Shown: positions 24,559 through 33,179 of the stretch, piece after piece
How positions within the stretch are numbered: position 1 is the stretch's first letter
Layout: each line of letters opens with the position of its first letter
Source: an uncultured bacterium
Lineage (GTDB): Bacteria; Myxococcota_A; Polyangia; Polyangiales; Houyiibacteriaceae
Assembly: GCA_938024995.1 (NCBI GenBank)
Contig: CALJDU010000028.1
Location: forward strand, 1 to 50,296
Direction of reading: 5' to 3'
DNA length: 50,296 bases
Notes under the pieces: generated by a model
What the model was told of the DNA's origin: nothing
The model's input: the letters and a program-made list of their open reading frames with translations, nothing else
Databases searched by the model: none
Made by a program: the position numbers and the translations under genes

Positions 24559-26106
24559 GTGCATCTCGGAAAGCAGACAACCGATTCCCACGTCCGCGGC
24601 CTCAACGGGGTCGCGCTCCTCGTTTGCGTGTTCGCCTGTCTGCTCGCGTGTGACGACCCACGTGCCCGCGTCTCCCGTTCAACCGCCGGCGCCGCCATCG
24701 AGAGTGTGGAAACGGTCGAGAACCGAGTGAGCCGCGCTCATGTTCTGTCGCGCTCCGAAACGTCGCCCTCCGAGGAAGCGCTGGCCTCCGTCCCGCCAGA
24801 TCCCGGCGGCTCTGAAGAAGCGGAACCCACGGAAGAAGCGGAGCCCACGGAAGAAGCAGAACCAACGGAACCAACGGAAGAAGCGGAGCCCACGGAAGAA
24901 GCGGAGCCCACGGAAGAAGCGGAGCCCACGGAAGAAGCGGAGCCCACGGAAGTGGAGCCCACGCGAGCAGATCCCACAGAACGACCGACCTCCATCGCTG
25001 TCACTCACTCCGCACCATCCCCGCATTCTCTCATCTCGACCCCGCTGTCGGCGCGCCTCTTCACGACTGACTATGACGAGGACCGTGATCTCACCACGAT
25101 CCTCACCGCACACCTCGGGCCCGACGGTTCACCCGCTCGCGCTTCCACCCTGCGACAAACCAACGGACGCGTTCGCCACCTATCGGCGCTCGGGATGAGC
25201 GACCAAGCGGCGATCGCGTGGTGCGCGCGAACGAAGAGCCGCCAAACCATCTACGCCTTGATGTGGCTGGACGCGCGGGGAGAACGAGTGGGTCGCCCGG
25301 TCACGCTCGGAATCGGTGCAGACACTCGCGAGGATCGGTGCGAGGTACGTCTGTATCGCGACGGTGACGAAGCCGAGTACCTCGTCGCGGTCCGAAAAGA
25401 CATCGGCACGTCTCGCGTGTGCCGGCCGCTGGGCGGCGAGCGCAACGAGCCAGGCTGCGAGGACGGAGTCGTCGAAGAGTGGGTCGAGCTCAACGGGGAG
25501 ACGACGTTACGAAGCGTCGACGATGCGCATTGGAACGGTGAGCTCGGACCGGTTCTCAACTTCCCGACCGGCGACCTGCACCCGCAGGTGATGGACACCA
25601 AACGACAACTTGGGGTCGAAGGCGTTCTCCAGGTACGACTCGAGACCGCCCCGACCGCGTTTCTCCACACGTGGAAAGAAGACCTGGTGATCTCGGGTGG
25701 ACTCCTCGGCATCCGCGCGCGCACCTGGTTCCACGCGGGGAGCAGTGAAGACGAGTCCAAGCTGACTCCGTTCCGGCATCGATTCACCTGCACCGAATCG
25801 TCCGCGCCGAGCGTCGAGTTCACGTTCGATGTCGAGACCGCGATCGTCCCGCACATCGTGGACGAGGATCCGCCAGCAGGAGACGAACCTCCGCAGGCGC
25901 CCCGTACCTTTTCCTTCACTCCAGGTGGAACGACGTACGCGAACTGGGAGAACCTCTTGCCGGGCGGCCCGTACGCGGCATCCGCGTGGACCGGTAGCAC
26001 CCTGCTCACCGTTGACGCCGACGGAAAGCTCCAACGTCACGTCTGTCGCGACCATGCGTTCATTCAAGAGAACCTCTCGGTTCCCGGCACGGACCGCGCC
26101 CGCTGA
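24559..26106 (+). CDS. Lipoprotein with EEAEPT repeats and possible propeller domain
   Basis: 515 residues. GTG 24559 has AAAAGGAG five bases upstream; the long n-region leads to lipobox LLAC (Cys31). Residues about 86-135 are repeats of six residues (E-E-A-E-P-T), a stiff acidic stalk. The rest has propeller-like beta segments (RLFTTDYDEDRDLTTILTAHLG, AAIAWCARTKSRQTIYALMWLDARGERVG, EVRLYRDGDEAEYLVAV, STLLTVDADGKLQRHVC) and several Cys. No family recognised. The next gene starts 54 bp downstream and overlaps its own successor, so the three probably form an operon. Confidence 0.7.
   Translation: MHLGKQTTDSHVRGLNGVALLVCVFACLLACDDPRARVSRSTAGAAIESVETVENRVSRAHVLSRSETSPSEEALASVPPDPGGSEEAEPTEEAEPTEEAEPTEPTEEAEPTEEAEPTEEAEPTEEAEPTEVEPTRADPTERPTSIAVTHSAPSPHSLISTPLSARLFTTDYDEDRDLTTILTAHLGPDGSPARASTLRQTNGRVRHLSALGMSDQAAIAWCARTKSRQTIYALMWLDARGERVGRPVTLGIGADTREDRCEVRLYRDGDEAEYLVAVRKDIGTSRVCRPLGGERNEPGCEDGVVEEWVELNGETTLRSVDDAHWNGELGPVLNFPTGDLHPQVMDTKRQLGVEGVLQVRLETAPTAFLHTWKEDLVISGGLLGIRARTWFHAGSSEDESKLTPFRHRFTCTESSAPSVEFTFDVETAIVPHIVDEDPPAGDEPPQAPRTFSFTPGGTTYANWENLLPGGPYAASAWTGSTLLTVDADGKLQRHVCRDHAFIQENLSVPGTDRAR
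24814..24963 (+). repeat. 18-bp coding repeat array (EEAEPT)
   Basis: About seven full 18-bp units plus shorter ones (9 bp at 24868-24876 and 15 bp at the end). The units at 24877, 24895, 24913 and 24931 are identical (GAAGAAGCGGAGCCCACG), showing recent duplication. In-frame throughout, encoding the stalk of the lipoprotein. Confidence 0.9.
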
Positions 26107-26160
26107 GAATCGGTGCGGGAGAGGCTTGCACCGAGACCTCGGTTTAGTGATGTTGGTCCG

Positions 26161-26991
26161 GTGAAGGCCACAATCGCAGCGCTCATTTTCAGCCTGTCGC
26201 TCGCTTCGGTGGCCCCCCCAGCGGTCGCCGCGCAGGACGAAGTCGCGCGGCAGCACTTCCGAACCGGGCGCGCCTATTTCGAGCGCGCGGACTATCGGAA
26301 CGCGCTCCTTGAGTTCGAGCAGGCGTTCGCGCTGAGCGGGAACGACACGCTCCTCTACAACATTGCGCAGTGCCAATACCGCGTGGGGAGCTACCGAGAC
26401 GCGGTCGTGATGATGGAGCGTTTTCTCGCGACCGACGCCGCGGATGCGCAACGCGAAGAAGCGGCGGAGCAGCTTGAGGAATGGCGCGTGCTCGCGGATC
26501 AACGCGATGCAGAGCAGGCGACGGAAGTCGTCGAGGAAGAATCGGACGTCGATCCCGACACGGACGAAGCGGACGTCGAGCCCGACACGGACGAAACCAC
26601 TGAGCGAGACGTCGCGGTTCTCGAGGCCCCCGTCGTTCCACGAACAGCGGACGACCCGCGCGGACTGAATGTCCCTGCGCTGGCGGCATTCGTCGTAGGC
26701 GGCGTTGGGCTCGCCACGTTCGGAACGTTCGGCGCGTTGGCGCTCGCGGAAGACCGCGACCTCGCTCAGACCTGCGGCGCAGACACGACGCGTACATGCA
26801 GCGACGACGCGGTCTCCTCTCTTCGCACCAAGAGCGTTGTGGCTGATATCGGCCTCGGGGTCGCGGTCGTGGGCGTGACGCTCGGCGTCATCTTCTGGGT
26901 GACCGGTCGAGACCGAGCGGAAGCGGAGGTGGCGATCGCGCCTGCGGTCGGTCGCGGGTTCGCTGGGCTCAGCGCCGGGGGGCGGTTCTAG
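26161..26991 (+). CDS. TPR protein with signal peptide and two C-terminal membrane helices
   Basis: 276 residues from GTG 26161, chosen because it gives a standard Sec signal peptide with cleavage after VAA (about residue 24). Residues 27-100 form two TPR-like units (ARQHFRTGRAYFERADYRNALLEFEQAF, LLYNIAQCQYRVGSYRDAVVMMERFL). An acidic linker with DPDTDE repeats follows, then membrane helices at about 172-196 and 226-248 around a Cys-containing loop. This layout is common in myxobacterial envelope TPR proteins, whose partners are usually unknown. The stop codon overlaps the next start by one base, indicating translational coupling to the MopE-like lipoprotein. Confidence 0.8.
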   Translation: MKATIAALIFSLSLASVAPPAVAAQDEVARQHFRTGRAYFERADYRNALLEFEQAFALSGNDTLLYNIAQCQYRVGSYRDAVVMMERFLATDAADAQREEAAEQLEEWRVLADQRDAEQATEVVEEESDVDPDTDEADVEPDTDETTERDVAVLEAPVVPRTADDPRGLNVPALAAFVVGGVGLATFGTFGALALAEDRDLAQTCGADTTRTCSDDAVSSLRTKSVVADIGLGVAVVGVTLGVIFWVTGRDRAEAEVAIAPAVGRGFAGLSAGGRF

Positions 26992-28469
26992 TGCGGTGCG
27001 CGTGGCTTTGCGGGTTCGTGGTGGCGTTGGCTGGATGTTCGCTCGTCTTGGACCCCGGTGATCACATGGGCGGAGACGTGGACGCAGGCAGAGCGGACAC
27101 CAACGCAGACACCGCGCCCGACACCGCGCCCGACACCCAGCCCGACACCCAGCCCGACACTGAGCCCGACACGCTGCCCGATACGGCGGTCGACACCACG
27201 CCCGACCCTTGTGACGTCGACCGTGACGGCGTGCGCGCCATGGGTGAATGTGGCGGCGAGGACTGCGACGACGAAAACCCGGCGGTGTTCCCCGATGCGC
27301 CCATCGTTTGCGGCGACGACGTGGTGAATCGGTGTGGCGAGACGAGCGACATCGATATTCGCGTCGCGATCCTCGACGACCGCGCGCCCGTGGGGTCCAT
27401 CTCGGTCGCGGTGTCCACGGACGAACGGATCATGGTCGCGGTCGGACGCGGCACCTCCGACGCCGCTGGTGAGGTCGAGGCCTTCGTCGTCGCGGGCGAC
27501 ACCTTGGCCGAGCTCTGGAACGCCTCAGAGATCATCGATGACGACTTCCACCCGACGTTCGCTCCCGGCGTCGCGACGCGGCGTGCCGACGAGACGTTCC
27601 ACCTCGCCTTCCACTACGCCATGTCCGGTGGCGCGGCCTCGCCGGCGGACGAAATCGGAGTCGTCGGCGCCTTGACCTATCCCAATGACGATGACCCCAG
27701 CGTTCGCACCATCACCTTCGACGCTGCGGCCGGCGGCTCGGTGCTGACCGGCGAGCCGACGATCATCGACGACGCAGGAACAGTGGTCTGGTCACGAACG
27801 ACGGATGAAGGGCCGACCATCATCCAGCGGGGCGGCGACGTCATCGCCGAGTTCGCGGAGCGCTGGGATTGGGGCCCGGCCATCGTGGCCGGCGACTACC
27901 TGGTCCGCGGTGAGTACGACGGGGACCTGCGCTATGTGCACTTGCCTTCTGCTACCCCCGTGAGCTCGGGGTACCTCAACTCAACCGGCCGGATCGCGGC
28001 GGTTCGTGACGGCAGCGACCGCCTCTTGCTCACCCGTCGCGACCGGTTCGTCCCGCGCCGTCTCTTCTTCTCTTCGCTGCCCTGTGCAGAGACCTGCAAC
28101 GAGCGCCTGGGGATCATCGGAACGCTCGACTTCCCCGGCGGCTCGGTCGTCCGCTCCCCCGCGATGGTCAGCGTGCGTGATGAAGTCGTCACGGTGGCTG
28201 GCGTGGACGAACGTGGACTCTTCCTCAGCCGCGCCACGTACGACTTCCGACTGCTGACGAACTCCTACATGGAGCGGCAGCGCGTGAACATCGCGGAGTA
28301 TCCGGAGGCCACCTTCGATACGGACGTCGACGCGGTGTACATCCCGGGCCCGGATGGTGACGGCTACCTGCGGGTCGGGGTCGTCGCGCACACCAAAGAC
28401 GATCTAGACGACCCGGCATCCGAGAGCTTCGTTCGTTATGGCTCGATCCAGATCTGCGACGCGCCGTAA
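26991..28469 (+). CDS. Lipoprotein with MopE-like putative metal-binding motif
   Basis: 492 residues. GTG 26991 overlaps the TAG of the TPR gene by one base. Lipobox LAGC (Cys16). An Asp-Thr-Pro linker is encoded by 12-bp repeats. Then comes the 'putative metal-binding motif' seen in MopE-like proteins: CDVDRDGVRAMGECGGEDCDD, then a Pro-Asp-Ala-Pro segment and C-GDDVVNRC. The remaining ~380 residues are beta-rich and probably a propeller (RIMVAVGRGTSDAAGEVEAFVV, TVVWSRTTDEGPTIIQRG, DRLLLTRRDRFVPRRLFFSS, VVTVAGVDERGLFLSRATY). The motif may bind Ca2+ or another metal. It is likely a partner of the TPR protein. Confidence 0.75.
   Translation: MRCAWLCGFVVALAGCSLVLDPGDHMGGDVDAGRADTNADTAPDTAPDTQPDTQPDTEPDTLPDTAVDTTPDPCDVDRDGVRAMGECGGEDCDDENPAVFPDAPIVCGDDVVNRCGETSDIDIRVAILDDRAPVGSISVAVSTDERIMVAVGRGTSDAAGEVEAFVVAGDTLAELWNASEIIDDDFHPTFAPGVATRRADETFHLAFHYAMSGGAASPADEIGVVGALTYPNDDDPSVRTITFDAAAGGSVLTGEPTIIDDAGTVVWSRTTDEGPTIIQRGGDVIAEFAERWDWGPAIVAGDYLVRGEYDGDLRYVHLPSATPVSSGYLNSTGRIAAVRDGSDRLLLTRRDRFVPRRLFFSSLPCAETCNERLGIIGTLDFPGGSVVRSPAMVSVRDEVVTVAGVDERGLFLSRATYDFRLLTNSYMERQRVNIAEYPEATFDTDVDAVYIPGPDGDGYLRVGVVAHTKDDLDDPASESFVRYGSIQICDAP
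27111..27206 (+). repeat. 12-bp coding repeats (Asp-Thr-x-Pro)
   Basis: Eight in-frame 12-bp units (ACC-GCG-CCC-GAC type), the first two identical, the third and fourth identical, the others diverged. They encode the linker after the lipid anchor. Confidence 0.85.
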
Positions 28470-28801
28470 CGCCAACGAGGTTCGTGCGCGTCGTCATGAT
28501 CTTGCGCCGCTGTTGATCATCTTCGATCGGGACGCGCGTTAGCGAGTTGACGCACTGCGTCTGAGTGCGCCGGCGTGTCGCTTCTCGCGCACACCGGAAA
28601 GCTCACGATCGCTCGCGTTTTCTCACATCTGCGAGATCGGCACGGCGTTTGCTCTACCTGTCTGCAGCGAGCGAGCGAAGCAACAGGCTTTGCTCAAGGG
28701 CTTTCCTTCGAAAGCCTCGCTCGGCCGTAGTTGCACGTTTGGGATCTCCACCCCGAGCGCGACGCCGACGTCCGTCCTGATGAGAACGCAATGAGAAACC
28801 A
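28470..28801. other. Intergenic region upstream of the metalloprotease
   Basis: About 330 bp with no convincing gene. It carries the candidate sigma-54 site at 28638-28653 and nothing else I can support. The small open frames here lack ribosome sites. Confidence 0.5.
28638..28653 (+). promoter_or_regulatory. Candidate sigma-54 (RpoN) promoter
   Basis: CGGCACG-GCGT-TTGCT matches the consensus TGGCACG-RNNN-TTGCW at all but the first base, with the required GG and GC dinucleotides ten bases apart. It points toward the metalloprotease gene at 28802, leaving a leader of about 135-140 bases. Sigma-54 promoters with enhancer-binding activators are common in myxobacteria. An activator site was not identified. 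Confidence 0.5.
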
Positions 28802-31800
28802 ATGAAACACTTTTCCCGTGCCCTCCTGTTCCTATCACTCGTCCTTTCCGGTCCGCTCCTCGCGGCCTGCAACACGGGCTTGCCGACGGTCAACCGCGTC
28901 CAGCCCAACGCGATGCAGAAGAGCGCGTTGCTTCAAGGCGAGTGGTACTTCCTCCAGACGGTGATCGATAGCGCGTACAGCGCGTCATACACGTTCGTCG
29001 GCGAGCAAGGCACGACGGACAAGATCCGATGGGAGGTCACCGAAGACTTCCTGATCGCGCGCCGCACCTACGAGTACATCGACGGGGCTGAGGGCGAAGG
29101 CATCGCCGGCGCAACGGAGACTGGCGCGATCGTCGCGATGTACCGGATCGAGAAGCACTTCGACATTCGCCGCGCCTACAACCCGGTGACCGGCGAAGAG
29201 CAGAACACGCTCGTCGAAAACGACTTCGATCGGCCCTGGTACGACCGCGAGTTCATGCGGGTCGACTGGTCCGAGAGCGTCATCTCCAACAACGACTTCC
29301 TGGTCGGCGCACGTCTCTTCGACGGCATCGAGAGCGAGTCCGTCTCGTACTTCATTGAGCCAGGCACGGGTCACCCGCACGAGCCCAAGTTCGTCCTCGC
29401 CGATGATGAGTCGGGGCTTGAGTACATGGACATCGTCAACAAGATGCTGGTGCGGCCCACCACCACGTTCCTTGAAGGCTTCGGAGAGATCCCGACGTGT
29501 TTCCTCCTAAGCCAAGGCCACCTCGACTGCGCGCCGGGCGAGCTGACGATTCGAAACTCGTTCCGGCGCGTCGACGACTCGCGGGACTACGAACCGATGG
29601 AGTACACGGGGGATCGGCAGGAGCGCTTCGGCTACTTCCTCTCCGACCGCGTGGGCTACGACCCCGAGTACGGCGTCGTCGAGAGCGCGCGCCTTCGCTT
29701 GGTCAACCGCCACAACCTCTGGCAGACGAGTCACGTGCGTGACGACGCCGGGGACCTCGAGCGCTGCACCGCTGATGCCGAGTGCTCCTCGGCCGGAGCG
29801 GGATCGAAGTGTGACCTGACATGGGCCCGCGTGCGCGGTGAACGTGATGACGGGGGAGCCTTCCTCGGCGCCTGCACGATCCCCTACCGCGAGCGGGACG
29901 TTCGCCCGATCGCCTACCACCTCTCGAGCAACTTCCCCGAGGACTTGATTCGCGACGCGGAGGATGTCGCGCGCAGCTGGAACGTCGCTTTCGTTGAGAC
30001 GGTCGCTTCGCTGCGCGAGACGGAGTGCCTCGCGCAAGACGGTGCGGATCCCGCGGTGTGTGGCGCGGAGCGCACCCGCGAGGACGCGCAGGACATGTTC
30101 GTGCTCTGCCACAACCCCGTCACCGCAGATGACCACGGCGCGTGTGGTGAGCCTGGGACCTCCGCGGAAATTGGAGACCTTCGCTACAACCTCCTCGGCT
30201 GGGTCAACGAAGCGCACGCGCGGAGCCCGCTTGGCTACGGTCCTTCTTCGGCGGATCCGGAGACCGGCGAGATCATCATGGGCAACGCCTTCCTCTACGG
30301 CGCCGCGATGGAAACGCTTCAGTCGTTCGCGCGTGACATCGTCGCCCTCCTCAACGACGACGTGAGCGAAGAAGAAGTCGCGAACGGCGACGTCGTTCGC
30401 GCATGGGTCGAGCGCATGGAAGAGCCCGGCGGCGCGACTCGAACCGCCGACAGTCACGTCACGAGCATCGACGGGACGAACGTCGACCGCGTCGCGGAAG
30501 CGATGGACTTCTCCTGGGTCTCCGACTTTGCGTCGGGCGGACCTCAAGGGATGCCCTCCTCGCCGGCCGAGTTTGTCGCGCGTGCCGAGCACGCTCAAGA
30601 AGCGCTCGCCCGCGGAGGCGCTTTCGGTCGCAACGGCGGTGAGGGAGGACGCGCGCGTCTTCAGAACCTGCGCGACACCGAGATCGAGCGGCTCCTCGCG
30701 GGTCCCGAGATGCGCGCCGCTGCGGGGATCGACCCGGACCTCGACGTGAGCGACGACTCCGTTCTAGAGCAAGCGTCACCGCTTCGCGGAATGAGCTTGC
30801 GACGCCTCGGCGCGATTGAGCGCGCGCACCAACGGATGCACGAAGAGGGTCACTGCGTTCTCCACGCCGACTTCGCCGACGAAGGGATGCTCGGGCTCGC
30901 CCGCGCCATTCGCCGCACGGTCGAGACAGGCGAAGGCACCATGGAGTGGTACGGCCAGACCTACAACGTCTTGGACGACGACGGGAGCATCGACTACGCG
31001 GCCGTGCGCGACATGCTTCGGCACCCGATCTTCCACGGCGTGACCGCGCACGAGATCGGTCACACGATCGGCCTCCGCCACAACTTCAGCGGCAGCTACG
31101 ACGCGGTCAACTACGCCCCCCGCTACTGGGAGCTCCGCGACGATGGTGACATGGCGCCGCGCGCGTGGGATCCGATGACCGCAGCCGAAGAGCGAGGACG
31201 CATCACCGAGACGCAATACTCGACCGTGATGGACTACGGAAACAACTTCGTGGTTACCGACGCGCGCGGGGTCGGTCACTACGATCGCGCGGCCGTCAAG
31301 ATGGGCTACGGCGACCTCGCCGAGGTCTTCACGAACGCGCCCAGCGCGCGACAGATCGCGTGGTGGGGTTGGATTCAGCAGTCCGGTTGGCCCGTACCGC
31401 TTCGACTCAGCTCCTTCCTCGGAGACGCGCCCTCGGCCTACCAGTACACCGACTGGCCGGTCGAGATGGGCGGACGCGAAAACCTCGAAGCGCGCGCGGA
31501 CGTTCCCTACTCGAGCCTGGTCTCGGAAGCCTCGCTCGCGCGGCAAGGCGTCGACGGCGCGCTCGTCGATCCTGAAGGGCGCCCGATGGTCCCCTACATG
31601 TTCTGCACCGATCACCAAGCAGACCTCGGGCCCGACTGCCAGCGCTACGATGCCGGTGCCGACGCCTACGAAGCGGTCAACTCGATCGTCGACAACTACT
31701 GGAACTACTACGTGTTCAACGCCTTCGGCCGCGGTCGCGTGGGCTTCTCGGTCGAGAGCTACGCCAACCGCATTCACGGTCGGTACTTTGAAAAGCTGAA

Positions 31801-32746
31801 GAGCGCGAACCAGATCTACGCGCTCTACCGCAGCGTCTTCGAAGACGTCTTCGGCGGCGTCGCCGAGACGAGCGGCTTCTACACTCGACCCGACGGCATG
31901 GGCGCCTGGACCGCCGCGGTCGGCTCGGCCTTCAACCTGTTCACGCAGGTGATCACCAACCCCGAGCCCGGCGACTACGCCGCGAGCGGTCGCGGTGACG
32001 GAACCATGGCGATGATCGAAGGCTTCGGCGGCCCCAACACCATCGACAGCTTCGAAGGCCGCGGGCTCGAGACGCGCTGGAACCAGGACGAAGGCTTCTT
32101 CTGGTTCGAGAACCTTCAGCGAGTCGGCTTCTACTACGACAAGAGCCTCGCGCTTCAGGTGCTCCTCGATCCGCAGACGAACTTCTTGGGACGCGATACC
32201 GCAGCCGACGTTCGGAGCTACCAGCTCAGCTTCTACACCACGTTCGGCCCGTCGACGGAGTCGCTCATGCGCGGCCTGGTCGGCGCGGACTGGGAGAGCA
32301 TCTCGCCTCGCTTCGATGGCGGCGACTTGGTCTATCCCGACCCGCTCAGCTTGGCGGACCTCGACGAAGGACTCGAGGGCCTTCCGGTGGATCCGAACGC
32401 CTCGTTCTCCATTCAGCTCGCCGCGGCCGTCTACGGCATGGCGCTGATCCCGGAGACCTACGACCGGAGCTTCTTCCAGCGCTCACGCATCTGGCTTCAG
32501 AACGGCCCGGAAGGCGTGACGCCGGCAGAGGGAGTCGACACCGTCAGCTTCACCGATCCCGAGACGGGCCTCGTGTACATGGCGGCGAGCTACCCGGACG
32601 AGAACGGACATGAGCAAGGCGCGGGCGCGCAGATGATCCGGCAGGCTCAAGCTCTGCTTGAGTTCGGAACGCGCGCGCAGATCGCCGACTTCATCGACAA
32701 CCTGAACATCGTGCGGCAGCTGAGCTGGCAGCTCGAGTTCGGCTGA
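28802..32746 (+). CDS. Very large zinc metalloprotease lipoprotein (metzincin-like)
   Basis: 1314 residues. The signal peptide ends in LAAC (Cys23). The zinc site is HEIGHTIGLRH at 750-760, the extended HExxHxxGxxH form of metzincins, and a Met-turn-like TVMDY with Met810 lies about 50 residues later. The context (HPIFHGVTAHEIGHTIGLRHNF, then SGSYDAVNY) resembles the 'zinc-dependent metalloprotease' group annotated with DUF4953/DUF5117. The N-terminal ~400 residues and the last ~450 are unassigned, with Cys pairs in RCTADAECSS and CLAQDG...AVCG segments. It should be a surface endopeptidase; the substrate is unknown. A candidate sigma-54 promoter precedes it and a strong terminator follows. 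Confidence 0.85.
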   Translation: MKHFSRALLFLSLVLSGPLLAACNTGLPTVNRVQPNAMQKSALLQGEWYFLQTVIDSAYSASYTFVGEQGTTDKIRWEVTEDFLIARRTYEYIDGAEGEGIAGATETGAIVAMYRIEKHFDIRRAYNPVTGEEQNTLVENDFDRPWYDREFMRVDWSESVISNNDFLVGARLFDGIESESVSYFIEPGTGHPHEPKFVLADDESGLEYMDIVNKMLVRPTTTFLEGFGEIPTCFLLSQGHLDCAPGELTIRNSFRRVDDSRDYEPMEYTGDRQERFGYFLSDRVGYDPEYGVVESARLRLVNRHNLWQTSHVRDDAGDLERCTADAECSSAGAGSKCDLTWARVRGERDDGGAFLGACTIPYRERDVRPIAYHLSSNFPEDLIRDAEDVARSWNVAFVETVASLRETECLAQDGADPAVCGAERTREDAQDMFVLCHNPVTADDHGACGEPGTSAEIGDLRYNLLGWVNEAHARSPLGYGPSSADPETGEIIMGNAFLYGAAMETLQSFARDIVALLNDDVSEEEVANGDVVRAWVERMEEPGGATRTADSHVTSIDGTNVDRVAEAMDFSWVSDFASGGPQGMPSSPAEFVARAEHAQEALARGGAFGRNGGEGGRARLQNLRDTEIERLLAGPEMRAAAGIDPDLDVSDDSVLEQASPLRGMSLRRLGAIERAHQRMHEEGHCVLHADFADEGMLGLARAIRRTVETGEGTMEWYGQTYNVLDDDGSIDYAAVRDMLRHPIFHGVTAHEIGHTIGLRHNFSGSYDAVNYAPRYWELRDDGDMAPRAWDPMTAAEERGRITETQYSTVMDYGNNFVVTDARGVGHYDRAAVKMGYGDLAEVFTNAPSARQIAWWGWIQQSGWPVPLRLSSFLGDAPSAYQYTDWPVEMGGRENLEARADVPYSSLVSEASLARQGVDGALVDPEGRPMVPYMFCTDHQADLGPDCQRYDAGADAYEAVNSIVDNYWNYYVFNAFGRGRVGFSVESYANRIHGRYFEKLKSANQIYALYRSVFEDVFGGVAETSGFYTRPDGMGAWTAAVGSAFNLFTQVITNPEPGDYAASGRGDGTMAMIEGFGGPNTIDSFEGRGLETRWNQDEGFFWFENLQRVGFYYDKSLALQVLLDPQTNFLGRDTAADVRSYQLSFYTTFGPSTESLMRGLVGADWESISPRFDGGDLVYPDPLSLADLDEGLEGLPVDPNASFSIQLAAAVYGMALIPETYDRSFFQRSRIWLQNGPEGVTPAEGVDTVSFTDPETGLVYMAASYPDENGHEQGAGAQMIRQAQALLEFGTRAQIADFIDNLNIVRQLSWQLEFG

Positions 32747-32766
32747 CGTCGACTCAGACAGTGATG

Positions 32767-32808
32767 GCCCTCCGTGATCTTGTGTCGCGGGGGGCTTTCT
32801 CTTTTTTC
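32767..32808 (+). terminator. Intrinsic terminator of the metalloprotease gene
   Basis: GCCCTCCG (32767-32774) pairs with CGGGGGGC (32788-32795) with one G-U pair, followed by TTTCTCTTTTTT. This is the most canonical rho-independent terminator in the window, 20 bp after the stop at 32746. Confidence 0.85.
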
Positions 32809-32838
32809 CTTGGAGGGTCTTTTTCGAGACCCTCTCTC

Positions 32839-33143
32839 CCTTCGGTCGATTCACCCAAACGTTCGCTCCGCTCAAATCTCGCTCCCGTGAGTTCGCCGAG
32901 GGTCTCTCTTCCCGCGCGCGCTTTGCGAACTCCCGTGAGCTCGGTTCCGAAGTCTTCGTCTTCGGGGGTTCTGGTCAACGTTGTGCCGGGCGCTCCGCTG
33001 CCTTCGGTCGATTCACCCAAACGTTCGCTCCGCTCAAATCTCGCTCCCGTGAGTTCGCCGAGGGTCTCTCTTCCCGCGCGCGCTTTGCGAACTCCCGTGA
33101 GCTCGGTTCCGAAGACTTCGTCTTCAGGAGTTATGGTCAACGT
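32839..33143. repeat. 162-bp tandem direct repeat, two copies
   Basis: Copy one spans 32839-33000 and copy two 33001-33143 (end truncated or diverged). The first ~125 bp are identical; differences are limited to a few bases near 32953/33115 and after. Each copy holds ACGTTCGCTCCGCTCA and several short inverted pairs (GAACTC/GAGCTC-like). It starts five bases after a GGAGGGTCT/AGACCCTC hairpin. Non-coding by content. High identity implies a recent duplication. Confidence 0.9.
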
Positions 33144-33179
33144 CGGAGCGGATCGTTCGACTGCTCACAACATGGCAAG

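Larger units (their letters stand above)
32747..33179. other. Intergenic region with terminator and tandem duplication
   Basis: About 430 bp without a gene. It contains the terminator at 32767, a second hairpin (GAGGGTCT at 32813-32820 with AGACCCTC at 32827-32834), and the 162-bp tandem repeat. Both strands show open frames through the repeat, explained by its length being a multiple of three and not by coding. Confidence 0.7.

Noticed and set aside
26110..26134. TCGGTGC/GCACCGA hairpin between the first two genes of the envelope module
   Set aside because: Short stem with no T-run; the 54-bp gap fits an operon, so a terminator is unlikely.
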